Source: Siphlonurus alternatus
Lineage: Eukaryota; Arthropoda; Insecta; Ephemeroptera; Siphlonuridae
Direction of reading: 5' to 3'
Assembly: GCA_949825025.1 (NCBI GenBank)
Contig: OX463780.1
Span: forward strand, 19,441,480 to 19,505,479
DNA: 64,000 nt
Shown: one piece after another, positions 24,801-38,262 of the stretch
How the letters are laid out: each line of letters begins with the position of its first letter
Numbering within the stretch: position 1 is the first letter of the stretch
The notes under the pieces: model-generated
The model's input: only the letters and a program-made list of their open reading frames with translations
What the model was told of the DNA's origin: nothing
Database searches by the model: none
Program-made: the position numbers and the translations under genes

Positions 24801-27800
24801 AATATGACTTTATATAAATATATTATTTCCTTTTATAATATCCTTAAATCATTTTCTTTAGTAAACTTGATAATAAGCTTCCTAAATATATATTTCAAAT
24901 AATCATATGGTTGAACTGATTTTTGTTTCCTTATAATTTTTTTTTTGCACGTAATAGTGATCGAAAAAGATTTAATTTAAGGTCATAGCGTTAGGTTCAA
25001 AGAGTAAGGAGAAAACATCAGGAGGAGGGGGGGATATACAGGGTAATACGGCAGAGGATTCTTCAGGATTTACGGGTTTCGTAGTGGCGTGGTCGTCGCT
25101 GTGGTTTTGTGCCCTTGATTGATGATTCTCCTTCTCTGTTGCCACTACTGCTGCTGCTGTTTGCTCTTTACGACGACAGAACCGAGACGGCAGCTTGCCA
25201 AGTAACCCCCCCCTCCTCTTCCTACCACCCTTTCTACCCCCATCTCCCAACCCCCCCCCCAACTCAAACTGCAGGCTGCTGCGGTAAGACCACAGCATGC
25301 GCTCAGGCGGAAATTAAACGCAAAGCATCATGAGAAAAATATATATTATACTGCTTTTGCTGCTTTCTTGTGTATATATAAATAATATTATGTATAAAAG
25401 ATATTATACTTTTTCATAAAGTAGCAAAAGAAAAAATAAACTCAAAGTTTTAGACTATATTAAGGATGATCTTAATTAAGTAAGTAGTAATTTACTTTTT
25501 TATATGCATGCATTAAATGGATTTTTTAAACAACATTTCATTTTTAATAGTTTTCAAATAATGGACACAATACATTAATTATATAATATACAAAATATTT
25601 TAATATTATAATTAATAGCAGTTGTATATTTTTTCATTTTATTTTTTCCACCATATGCGAATATTATGTCATATATAAAAAAAATATACATGAAAATTTG
25701 ACACCTCATTAAATCTTTAAATCCTATTTAATATGGTTGAAAGGCCTTTCTTCTGCAAATGTTCAGGGAGAAATTATCTTGAACTAGAAGTTGCCTTATC
25801 ATTAAGGAAACATATAGATGAAAACCCGCATCAGCAAGCCGCGCTGATGAAAATATATATTTTTTTTATTCATTATAAGTTTACATTTATATTTTTTTAG
25901 ATACAAAATTATGTTTACACCTCAATGAGCTGAAGCTCGAGAAGAAGAAAAAATTATTGTCATCCATGTCGCAATAACTTTCCAAATTTAATCCGATTTC
26001 CGATATTACCAAAGCAATAACTACATAGGAATTTGAACTCGTCTTGAGTCTAGACATTCTTGAAGTATTGTTTATTTTTCTTTGTTATTATTACATTATT
26101 AATTCTTGAAGTTCTGTTGTATATACAGTCTGACATAGTTAATGTTCTCCTAGCTATATATTAATTTTAACCTAAAGTTTAATTAGGCAACTTTTACAGC
26201 ACTAAAAATAGGTACACAGTAATATTTATTTAATATTCCTTGCAGAAGTAGTTGGAAGAGTGAGAGGTTTCTAGCCTTTCCGTTCATATGTAAGTTTTAA
26301 ATTTTTGCAAACAAAAGTATAAACATCTTTGCAAAATTTCAAGCTTTATATATACTAAAACAGAGGACAGAAATCTCTTACTTCCGGGTACTTCCGGTGC
26401 GAATGGAAAACTAATTTGACAGTGTGCATTATGCGAACTAACTCCATTTTGGAACCAAAATGACATAGCAAGGAGAGCAATGTATTTTGGTTTCAGTGTA
26501 CAAGCTATTTACAAGACTTGAGTTTCACAACTTTCCTATAGCTTTGCTAATTGTATAATAAATATACGTATATAAGAAATGTAATATTAAATTATCTATA
26601 TGCCATAATTTATACATACACTACAGTTTGTAATTATAATAATAATAATTTATAAATGCTGTATTTAATTTACTAAGCATGCATGAGTTACATAATATAT
26701 ATATTTAAATAATATAAACTTATTATAGTTCAAAATAAAAACAAAATGTTTTGTTGTATAAAGGAGATAGGGAATGCAAAGGAGATATTCATATCTGGAG
26801 CAAGCTTATACTTAGGTCACGCTTACAAGTGAAGTACTTGTTCAGATAATGCACGTGATGAATACTCTAGTAGCATTTATCTGCTGTAGTATTCCTTACA
26901 ACATTATTATGTAGTATATATAGCATTATATCAAGCATGAAAGAAGCTTTCGTATTGGTCTACATATTTACGTTGTAAGTGTTACTTTTGCATTTATTAT
27001 TGGTAAAATAAAGTATTTTCAAATAAATTTAATAGTAATTATTTTAGTTTTTTAGCTCCATATTTAGTATGAAGTATTTGGATATGAATTATTTTTTAAT
27101 TCAATAGGACTAATTACATAAATATTACATACCTATTTTGTGATAAATATACTAAAATACAATACATAACATATTTTTAGATTTTATTACATATTTTCAT
27201 TTTTACAACTGCATTCTTTTGCATAATATAATTTATTCTAATCCTAAATAGTTAAAAAACTGAAGGTATTGATTTGGTTTAATTTTGTGTTATTGTTTCT
27301 ATCCACAATCATTCACTACCACAAAACAAATTTGAATGAAGAATGTGTTAAAATACTGAAAAAAAATGCCAATAAACATTGTATTTTTTAATATTTTTAT
27401 ACACTAAAAAAATAAAATTTAACCACAGTCATTTTTTTTTTTTTTTTTTCAAAACACATTAATTTATCTTCATTTTGTTTACAACCACAAATTTTAATAA
27501 CAAAAAAAAAAAGAATATACATTATAAGCGTATAAAAGTTGCCGCTTGTATCTGTGTGTGATTGATTCATGCAGTAAACTGAGGGAGAGATACAACACGT
27601 GTAGTAAATGTATTGAAGGTTACAAAACGTTGAATTAACGTTTCAATCTCTCTTGATATTGGCGTGATACGGTGCGGCGACGTGTGTTGTGTGGTGGGCT
27701 TGGATGATAAATCAAATGGAACACTATATATTGCTCGATCCTCTCTCGGCGGTATAGCGGTGGCAAAAGCATTCAACCAATACCATAGAAATCTGAAACT

Positions 27801-27802
27801 CT

Positions 27803-27967
<165 letters not shown>

Positions 27968-28820
27968 CTTCCTCTTTCATTTCACCCGACGACCAGACAA
28001 ATCATACTCATTACGTAGAGTAATTGTAACTTCCCTTATATATTTCTCTCTTCTCTTTCCCTCATACACATATGGTGCCAATATTAATCGTTATATTCAA
28101 TTATAATGTTATATTACTTGACTGGTCAAACATGAATTGAATTTCAATACATGTAAAAAAAAAATCACTTTTTATTTTAATCCGTTTGATAGTATGCTTA
28201 ATATTATAAATGATAAAACATAGATTATTTCTCCTAAATTAATTTTCCGTTGCATCGTGGCATCAAAAAAATTTTGTGAAAACTATTTCAAATAAAAAAG
28301 TGTTAACTTTTTTTTTTATAACAATTATTATTTTAATTAATTGTTTGCTCAAATTTTGAAGCAAATGCTTGATAATTTTTATTGTCTCTAATGTTTAATA
28401 GTAGCTATAGGTACGAATCCATAAAAAATCATTAAGAGAGAGTGGGTCGGTTCCATTTTAGGCATTATAGGTTACTGTTTTATAATCACAAAAATTTAGA
28501 GTGGAGTGGCAACTGTGCATGCTGATGGATCCAAATTTGGGGTACCCTTCTTTTCTACCACCACTCCCCCCCCCCCTCTTATATTTTCGAAGCCGTTATA
28601 TGATTTGCTGCAAGATATAAGTATCTATCATAAAAGACAATTAAACTTTTATTTCTTGCCACAGTAAAAAATACCTCATAAAGTATAGTCATGAATAATT
28701 TTTTTAGAGAGGCAAGAATATATTACGGAACACTGATTGATGTTATGATGTACGTTGAATTCACAAGGGAACGTGGCGTACTACTGTATATTTATACGAC
28801 TGCATGTAAAGTACGCTAAA

Positions 28821-28924
<104 letters not shown>

Positions 28925-29150
28925 GCTCGATAAAAAAGCATGCATTACACTGAAATATGCACATGTACCGGTATTGTAAAATCCTAATTTTGAACATTCT
29001 TATGGGAAAATATTTTAAATAAATCTAGAAATTGTAAATACAAACCTCACTTGTAAACACATCGATATATATAATTATATATATTAAGGTCACGTGTGCC
29101 ATTTTAGTGAAAAAAAAATCTAGTTAAAAGTTCACGTATATATAATAATG

Positions 29151-29551
29151 AGGTCGAGCGTCGCGCAGTGCATTGACCGGTCCTCGGTAAATCACCGAAG
29201 TCAAGCAACGTCGAGCGCGGTTTTAAATAGGTGAGTAAAAATCACGATGCTTCCTCGTCCCTCCCAGGGATAAATTCATCTCGCTTTCCACCCAGTGCAG
29301 TGATGTGCCAGTGATGCACTTGTGTGTGGTTCCCCAGGCTTTGTCATCGCTTTGGTCCATTGATTAAAAGTAGAGTCCGTCCTGACTGAGATTTTTCACG
29401 GTTCCCTCAATCTCACCTCAGCGACATGCTGGGACGCGTAACGTACAGGCCTTGGCCACTATCCTTTCCCTACCTTATCCCTACGTCCCTACCGCCGAGA
29501 GTTGTAAGCTCTTAGGGGTGTATCCTTGTAAAATAAAATAATAATAAAAGT
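29151..29551 (+). mobile_element. 5S rRNA-derived SINE
   Basis: The head (about 29165-29240) reads as a diverged arthropod-type 5S rRNA. The central part retains ATCACCGAAGTCAAGCAACG followed by TCGAGCGCGGTT and a GGTGA segment, which cover the box A and downstream internal promoter of 5S genes used by RNA polymerase III. The 5' flank of the 5S fold and the 3' stem are diverged, so it is not a functional 5S gene. A GC-richer body of about 280 bp with no open frame follows, then an A-rich tail of AAAATAAAATAATAATAAAA type near 29528-29550. This layout is that of SINE3-type retroposons. No convincing target duplication was found, so the ends are approximate. Confidence 0.7.
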
Positions 29552-29676
29552 AATATGCATACAGTAAATTAAAAAAGATTTATTCCGATTTGCAATTTTC
29601 GAGCGTCATCCATCATTCCATCGAGCGATCACACAGGGCTGTCTCCAGGGCAGGTATATAGGAGACTGTCCTGCCA

Positions 29677-29855
29677 CAGGCGCGGATCCAAGGGGGGGGG
29701 GGGCGATGGGGGCGATCGCCCCCCCCAAAAGGTCCCAAAATACATTGAAGGTATTACCACCCCCCACCCATCGCCCCCCCTCCCACTCTAAAATTTAACA
29801 TTGCGGGATAGGGCACCGCCCCCCCCCCCAAAGCCGCGGGCTGGATCCGCCCTTG
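29677..29855. mobile_element. hAT-like MITE (copy 1), 179 bp
   Basis: The ends are CAGGCGCGGATCCA and the slightly decayed complement TGGATCCGCCCTTG. The element is flanked by 8-bp direct repeats TCCTGCCA and CCCTGCCA (7 of 8 identical). G-runs and C-runs sit just inside the ends. An 8-bp target duplication is the hAT superfamily signature. It is the same family as the copy at 43621-43801, but older judging by its decayed ends. Confidence 0.8.
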
Positions 29856-30395
29856 CCCTGCCATGGATCACAACAAATTTTGGCGCAATAATTAAATTAC
29901 CAGTACCTTATAGCTCCCTCAATGCAGTTTTTAATAAGTATAAATATCAAAATATTTTGTGTTTTATTTTGGTCTGATTTGATAGCTTATATAGGTTAGG
30001 ACAAACTTCTCTAATTTTTTCAACTTTGAGATTAAAATCAGCAATAGACTCATGATATGCACTATATACTGAGCTCATTAGCAATATCAAATGCAGTATA
30101 TACCTAAAAGAGCAAAAGACTCGAATGACTCGAATCCTTGCATTGTTTTAAATATATATAGCACAAAGATGCAGCATGCTTCGTACGTGACTTTATCATT
30201 AAGGTGCTTCAAGTTATCTTACCTTTTTCTTGTCCAGGCTCCATCACCAACGGAGAGAAGACAAGGACAACAGAAAAGTTTGCTCTCACTGTCACTAAAT
30301 TAATATGCCCACTGTATGTATACACTGTAGTATCAATATATAACCAAAGCACACCAAAGTTAATCACTAAAAGTTTACTGATTCACTGAATAGGT

Positions 30396-31312
30396 GACTT
30401 TATTGTCCTTAACACTGATCCTCGCCATCTGTGCGAGTGGCGCTGCAACTTCGTGTACGGTCAAAGTATGTAGAAACGAAACAATACGTTGCGAAGATGG
30501 GGGGAAAATTTTGTGAACCACGAGTTAGGTATACGAAAGAAAATAAAAAGTTAACATTTTTCACTGCCAAAACGTGGTATAACTATTCTAGTTTGCTTCA
30601 GTACAATTGTTTTTACCCTAGCACTGCTCAATGGTGAGTATCCATCAGAAAAATTATATAGTCACCATGTTCGTTTGCTGATTTTGACTCCTGCTACAAC
30701 CACCGCGCATCGGCGCGCAACCCTTCTGCGCACGATTTTTTTGCTCGAAGTCAAAACACAACTACCGCAAAATTCTTTAGATGCTCTTTAATTAATCTGA
30801 CCCAAGGCAAATAATAAAATTTTTACAGCAGCAAACGTAAAAGGTTAGTGCCAATACGTAATTTTAAATTTGCAAACATAACTTATTTAAAGCGTTAACA
30901 ATAAGCGATCGAAAAATTGCTCCGTATATATAGGATCTTACGTGCGCCCAATCTTTTTTTGTAAGTAAATGGGAGGACAAAGGATTGGTGACGTCAAGAT
31001 GGATCCTCACGTACCATTCCAAATACTAGCGAGATAAAGACAACTACCTCATGCCCGGGCCACCGCGGCTCGTGTGTGACGCCATGACGCCATGCTGCCA
31101 AGCGATTCTGCGATTGGTTGACCACAGAGCAGCCATTGATGGATCATGAACAGCATGACGTCATGCTGTCAAGTGATTGGTCGACTTTGAACTGCCTTTG
31201 AACTGCAAGTTGCAAAAAGTTGCAGCGCCACTCACAGATGGCGAGGATCATCCTCGCCATCTGTGATATGTGAGTGGCGCTGCACGAGGATCAGTGTAAG
31301 GGAAAGTCGCTT
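30396..31312. mobile_element. Fold-back/TIR element of about 0.9 kb with CRE-type sites
   Basis: The left end has CCTTAACACTGATCCTCG followed by CCATCTGTG and AGTGGCGCTGCA. The right end carries the complement CGAGGATCAGTGTAAGG, and matching of GACTTT/AAAGTC extends the ends outward. The inverted module occurs twice at the right end, forming a near-perfect palindrome at about 31222-31283. The interior is GC-richer than the flanks and has TGACGTCA at 30989-30996 and 31156-31163. An open frame at 30431-30637 resembles no protein I recognise. It is probably a non-autonomous DNA transposon with regulatory-looking sequence. Confidence 0.6.
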
Positions 31313-32961
31313 AATATTATATCAATTATATGATATTTCTATGCATAATATATTCCACTTAAATTTGTTTACTTCACTTCACCACTTCATGCACGTGTAA
31401 ATTAAAATTAATATTCAGCTGATATCTATCAGGCAGTCAACATGACAAAAAAAAAATGTTGTTTTGTTGAATGTTGATTTTTATTAATAAATATTAAAAA
31501 AATATTAAGTAAATATATTTTTGGTTTGTATTAAATTTGTAATATATTGTCATAATATTTAAACACACATTCATTAATTTAAAATAATATTTTCTTACAA
31601 AATTTCAGTTGTAGGCCCTTATTTTTTCTCGCAAACTGCAATGAGAAAGCAGGGGGTTATTATCCTATTGTTTTTCTCCTTGATTAGGGATTAGAGGGTT
31701 AGAGGGTATATATACGAGCATCAGAAAAAGTGGACGTTTTCATGATTTTTCATCGTACGTCGTGGATACTATATATTTATATGTGTGTGTGTTCATATAA
31801 AATTTATTATTGAAGTTTATCTCATAACCTATAATAAGCAAATATAATTTATCTTTTAGTAAACATTTATTGCTGTCTTTGCATAATATTAAAAAACATT
31901 ATATATATATATATATATACTCTTTGAAATTTTAAAATTTTATATAAATATTGAAAATATTAATAAAAATATTATATATTAATATAATATATTTTAGATT
32001 ACATGCAGCTGACTTTTTTTATCTCATATATACCGATTCGTTTATCACAATCTTAAAGAAGTTTGCTTTTGCTGGTTGTATTGGGGAACTTTTAGAGTGA
32101 GGATGAAGGGTGATGGAGGGGGGATGAGGGGGGGGGGGATTACCTCAAAGGACAGTCTGGACAGCAGGCTGCAGTGAAATAAACTCACGATATAAGTGCG
32201 AGGATTTGCCAAGACAGGCTGGGATAAAATATCTCCTTCTCATCATCTCTCCTTCCCCGCAGCTTTCTTTTATACACATAAGTTTAAATTGAGTCTGCTG
32301 ACGCATCTTTAAGGTTATGGAATATAATACCTCTTAATTGAGTAAACTTGCAACTTTTTGTTGAAGGGAAAAAAAAAGTTTTGAACTTATATATTTAATA
32401 TTCAGAATAATATTATATATAATATCATGATTGTTTCAATGTATGGTTTTTTATATCATTTTATATATAAAAAGGAAATTTTTAGAATAAAATACTAAAA
32501 AGGTAAGAAAAATAGAGTTTTAAATATTGAATAACTTTTTTTTTATTGGTTTCAATGATAAAATATAGTGAGAATATATAGCACTCTTCGTTTACTTTTT
32601 CTTTTGATGTTATAATCACTCTGATGTCATGCATCAGTGATTATCTGCAGGAACCAAGCAAAAATATAAATAAAAAGTTTACATTTTTTATGAAGAATAA
32701 AAACAATAATGCTATAAATGGGAAACATCGAAGATATAAAATATCTATTATTTTTAAAATCTTTAAAAAAAAAATCAGAGAGCAGTCATTATTTAACCTC
32801 TTAAAACAGTTTTACAATCAAGTGATAACCGTTAAAAAGTTTTTCTCTTTTATTTTATATAATTTTTTTTCAAGCACTTGGAGGCATATTTTTTGCAGAG
32901 CTTTTTTTTATCTTTGCTTTCCTTTTTAGTGCTGAGGCTGCTTCTATTGCTGCTGTTTGCT

Positions 32962-32963
<2 letters not shown>

Positions 32964-33052
<89 letters not shown>
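32964..33052. repeat. (CT)n microsatellite
   Basis: About 44 CT units, followed at about 33090-33240 by a GC-rich island. Two other long CT tracts in the window also sit beside GC-rich islands. Confidence 0.98.
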
Positions 33053-33054
<2 letters not shown>

Positions 33055-33802
33055 TTTCATGCTCTAAATTTCTCATTCCCTCACCGACGTTATTGCATTA
33101 GACAAGGCAAGGAAGTGCGTGGCAGCCAGCGACGACGGAGAGAGGAGCAAAATAAGAATACGTGAAAGAAGCCGCGCGGCGGCGCGAGATAACCTGCAGA
33201 GAGCTTCTTGCGAGCTGTACTTCTGCCATCTTCTACATGAAGACGAAAAAAAGTAAACGCGTGAGCAAAAAAAGCTCAAAATGAGCTTCTGAACTTTCAT
33301 TTAAAAGCAACATAAAATAATAATATAGGCCTATGTATATATACACTGTGAAAAAAAAAGGAAAAGACAAGAAATAATTTAGAGGGATGAAAATATTCAT
33401 CTTATATTTTTATAATTTTTTTTAAATGCATAGCCAAGGTGGGTAAAGTTATAGACCACGTTGTGCATATAGCTTGAAAGTAGATAAGTTATTATAGATA
33501 ACATTATATTTTTAAAATTATAAAGGAAAAATATATAGTTCATTTTTAATATTTCTTTTTCTTCTTTAGGCGCTTATCCAAAAATTATGGCAATCGGTAT
33601 AATCCGGACAGGGCAGGCAGTAAGATCAATGTTTATAAAACAGAATTGAATGTTGGAACTATACCTAAATAGTCTGCTTTAAATTTAAATTATTATAGTT
33701 ATAAACGGCCCTTTATGGTTTGCACCCCGTGCATACAAGGGAATGTTAGCTATAAGATCTTAAATACATTACATTATTACATACATGCATTAAATTAATT
33801 AT

Positions 33803-33848
<46 letters not shown>

Positions 33849-34080
33849 CAGTATATTGGTGCCAGATTTAAAATACTGCATGGATATTCTGCTTTCAAAT
33901 GTTAATTCTAAATATTTTGAGACTAATACTCTGCACGTATATTATATATATTTATATATGTTCAATTAATTATGATCCTAGCTTTTTTTTTTTTTTTATT
34001 TTTATTCATAAAAGACAAGATTATGTACACTTTACATAAATTTACACCAACAATTTCAAAAAAAATATAATATATTCTCC

Positions 34081-34120
34081 AAAAAAAAAAAAAAAAAAAA
34101 ATTTTTTTTTTTTTTTTTTT
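34081..34120. repeat. Adjacent poly(A)/poly(T) block (A21 then T19)
   Basis: A run of 21 A is directly followed by a run of 19 T, giving a perfect 19-bp inverted repeat with no loop. It could be two head-to-head retroposon tails or a replication-slippage product. Confidence 0.8.
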
Positions 34121-34926
34121 CCTTATACAGACTTGTTTGATCCTTAAGTTCTAAATAAAAAACAAACAAACAATGTTTGACTCATATACAGCTGCTCTAT
34201 AATACAATAAGTTTACACAGACAAAGAGCCACAGCCCTTCTAGGTCCATCTGAAACAAAAGGACTTTAGTATATATGTTTTATGCACCACAAAAACATAA
34301 ATATTTATCAGATCTATTAACTTCTATATGAAATTTATAATTAACCAGAAATATATTATCCATATATATCTTATATTGCAAATACAAAAGATAATAATAA
34401 TAATTTACTCTATATTAAAGAAATACAAAAATACTTTATTTTTATTGAAAACCAAAGAGTTAGATTAGATTACTTCTCAATTTTGCAAAATACACTATTT
34501 TAATAATTATTTTTTTTATCAATTAAGGTTTACATTAATCAATTTTAAAAAACAAAAGTTTACTGAAACATAAGGATGCTCATTTAATAACTGAAACAAA
34601 GACAGCTGAAACAAAAGAAACTGAAACAGAAAGATAACATTGCATTTACTTTATCATACGAAATATAAATACTTTTCTGTACCATTATACTTTATCACTA
34701 CTTTGTACAATTAGAATTTCACATGTAAATCATCGGTACCAAATCTGTATTATACCAAATACGTAGTATAATTTACAGTAAACTAACTTTACACAACATT
34801 TTTTTTTTTATTATTATTTTTATAACTATTAAATTTTTTTTTATAAAATTTTTACTTCATGAATATTGATTTTATATATAAAAAATAGAATGTCTGCAAT
34901 ATATAAAACTAAGATAATAATATTTT

Positions 34927-35174
34927 TTAATGCAATAACACGTCAAGTGCGTTTCCTAATTTCTTTTTAATATTATTTTTATTCTTACAACATATCCATC
35001 TATTTTTTATATATATCTTAAAACAATTTAAACTATGTACTTTATATCGACCAATAAGACTATCCACCAAGTAGCTCATTAGCCACAACACTGAGTTCAT
35101 TATTTCTGGAGGTCGTATTTCACTGAGATCACCATATAACAAATGACCTAGTGTTACAGCTTTGGAAGGAACAA
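34927..35174 (-). CDS. Possible terminal exon of an unknown minus-strand gene
   Basis: On the minus strand an acceptor-like sequence ending ATTTCAG (just above 35174) is followed by 248 bp, open for 81 codons to a TAA at 34927. The first half has varied, protein-like residues (for example GHLLYGDLSEIRPPEIMNSV), while the C-terminal third is Lys/Asn-rich as in AT-rich untranslated sequence. I recognise no family. No upstream exon could be placed above 35174. AT-rich sequence below the stop could serve as 3' UTR. A chance open frame is a real alternative. Confidence 0.25.
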
Positions 35175-35776
35175 CTGAAATATTTTTTTATGTATAAAAG
35201 TATTTTTATGGCCCAAAAACATCATCTTAATAATTTATATAATTCATTTAAGTCATACAACACATTAAATTAAATGATAAAATGTGAATAATCCGCAAAT
35301 TTTACTTTAAGTTGGCTTAAAAAGGTACCTACGTACTATATCATAAGGTAGTACAATACAAAGTATAAAACGTCGTAAAATAGCATATGGTGGAGAATAA
35401 GAATGTCTCGTCACTCTAACCAACCTTATATAGCTATGTCACATTTTATCTCCGCACAATACCGGCTGGAGGCTCATGCTACCAGACATGTTACACTGAA
35501 AAATTGCTTCTGTGATTATACCTTTGGGTACTTAGTTTTTTAACAGTTACTTGGTACATAAAAAAATTATTGAATCTGTATTAATTTTTGGAGTGATTTT
35601 AGGAGGGGATAGTTTAAAAATAAGTTAAGTATGCTATACTATATATATTTAATATTTTTTACATAATCTTCAAGAGAGCAGGGTTGACGAGGATTGCCTA
35701 CCTCTTCGCCATACGTCTCCATCCTTCTCAATGTATTGTATCCATAAATATACTGTAATAAATTTTAATACTTTTT

Positions 35777-35822
<46 letters not shown>

Positions 35823-36621
35823 CAATTCTTCATAAACCGACAACGTACAACGTACAATGGCACAGTTGTAGTATAAATATACTGATTGCAATTATATAAG
35901 TAGATGATCGTGAAATATTAAATCCCAGCAAATGTAAATGTTAGCTAGCTATTATAGAGCGGCCTCTTGACTTTTATTTTGGTTGTAGTGCATTTGGGTG
36001 GTGAGTGGGGTGGGTATGCTGCATGAATTGTCAACTATTCTGACTGTCCCACGTTTCCTTCGTTTAATTGGGTACATATGGATATAACTTTTGGTCATTG
36101 TATTTGAGAGTGGGACCATATTTATAACACCTTAATAACCTCGCCTGATAAAAAAAATAATGCTTTTTTTCGTACATAAATATTATCAAGACATGAGAAA
36201 AAATTATGAAGAGAAAGTCGTGAGAGAGTATAATTTACACTGAATATTTTCTTCAGTGTACATTTTTACACATTACCTCGTCTGGGGTGTAAAGAGAGTT
36301 TTGCGGCTACAGATCTTCTCAGTAACCAACCACCGCCTTTTAGCCTTATCTCCAAACCCTCAGGGAAACTGCGCTACTGCTGCGAGTATATGTGTGCTGT
36401 TACTGTATCTTTTACCTCCATGTCTACAGTAGCATTACATACAACGCAAGTAAGCTTTTCCTTGTAACTAAGTAGCAGAAAGGAAAAACCAAATTATCTT
36501 CACTCTTGAGTTATGTGCCATTGTTTTATACGATCCAGGCGTTCCTTATAGTATTTTATTTCATCTACAACCCCATGACTTCTATGGTAAAGTATTTTAG
36601 TGTTATGTGATACTATACACC

Positions 36622-36662
<41 letters not shown>

Positions 36663-38262
36663 TAACTAAATATATATATTTTGTGCTAACTTTTTTTTCC
36701 ATGATCTTGTTACACATACGTATACGTTACGATAATACGTACAACCTAGAACATGTTTGGGTTCACACGGTGAGAATAAAGAAAAAAATATATTTTATCA
36801 ATCCTAACATAAATCAATCCGTTTTTTTTTTTTTTTTTTAATTTTATATATACTTTTAAGTTTATTTATGTTATATATGTGTTTTATCTGACAATAATAA
36901 AAGCACATTTTTTTAACACAAAATTTGTTTCTGTTTAAAAGGTTTTGTTGAATAAAAAATAAAGACAGAGAATAATGCTTACAAAATGTTCCCACTCGCA
37001 GGGGAGAAAACGCAACCCGCTATGCATGACTGCACAAAAAGTTGCATACCATGGCAGGCGGTTGGAAAATCGCTGCAGAGTTGAAAATATTAATTAATGA
37101 AAATTGGAGTTTGATATATCTGAATAGAAGCTAGTTTGGTATTATATAATTAACCCATTAGGTCATTAATTTATATTAAAATACGTATGTGGGAAAAATG
37201 GGCAGGTCTGTGCATGAGTATTATAGCAAGTGAATATTCCTTTTTGAACTCGAATCTTGGAATTCATAAAGAGAAATAGGAGACAATTTAATGAATTTAT
37301 TAAGCAAAATGCATTTACTGCAAAAAAATTTGTTAATGTGCGCTTTATATAATTACTGTCCTTAATCCACTTTTTCACAAGTGTCTTCAATTTAATTCAT
37401 AATGCAGTTCAAGGCAAATCTTCAAGCCATATATTATTGTATTAACTGAAATATTTTAATTTACAAAAATTTATTTTGCAGTATTTTTAATTAAATTGAA
37501 TTATTTGAATTTATATATATATATATATAAAAAATATATGTACAAAATAATTATATATTGTCATATTTCTCAATTTTCCTTATAATACAATTTAATGTTT
37601 TTGCCCATTTATATGCAATTTTTTTATATTTTCATAGAAAGAGAAGGATTTTTTTTTATTTGTACAAAATTAAAAACAAGTGCGTGTGAATACAACTTTT
37701 TTTATTGATCATACAACATATTGATAAAGAAAACAAAATATATAAATTAATCAAACAAATTAAAAATGTTTTTTCATAAGAAAAGTAAAAAAAAAAAAAA
37801 ATAACACCGTGTAATAACATATACAGTACAGTGTAATTAACAATATAAAATTAAAAAGATAGTCCCCAAAAAAAAAACTGAGATTAAATATTTGGTGATT
37901 TTTTATTTTTAAAAATTATCTTATCAATTTATGTGAGTGAAAAGTCAAAAGAACATTTATAATCTTGATATTGTCATTTTATTAATGAATAATCAGTCAC
38001 TCACTATAAATAGTAAAGTAAAAAGAAAGGAGGAGGGATTTAGAAAAGATCTTGGGCTCTTGCTTAATTAATTATCACAACTAGCCAGTTTTAATAGAGT
38101 CCTGGCACAATAAAGGTAATACACTTGGATGCTTTGAGAGAAAACGTTCCTCAAAACTTTCCAGATCTCAAGTAACATTTACTCGAGTTTGTACTTATGC
38201 ATACAAAAAGGTTTCTTTGTGATACCTTCTAACTTTACTCCAAGTTTACACCAAATTTGATC
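35175..38262. other. AT-rich non-coding stretch
   Basis: No gene is supported. It has short (AT)n tracts at about 35779-35821, 36623-36658 and 37511-37530, and a GC-richer patch at about 36270-36430. Nothing else recognisable is present. Confidence 0.5.

Larger units (their letters stand above)
31313..34926. other. AT-rich non-coding stretch with microsatellites
   Basis: No gene is supported. It holds a G-run patch at about 32115-32145, a long (CT)n tract, a GC-richer island at about 33090-33240, (AT)n near 33799-33841, and an adjacent A21/T19 pair at 34081-34120. The part from about 34000 up to 34926 could be the 3' untranslated region of the possible minus-strand exon that follows. Confidence 0.45.

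Noticed and set aside
24972..25333. Overlapping open frames on both strands in a GC-rich island
   Set aside because: Low-complexity Pro/Gly/Arg sequence from C-runs and CTG repeats, with no family resemblance. The island itself is kept as non-coding.
29160..29240. Functional 5S rRNA gene
   Set aside because: The ends that should form the closing stem and the 3' third are too diverged, and an A-rich tail ends the unit, so a SINE is the better call.
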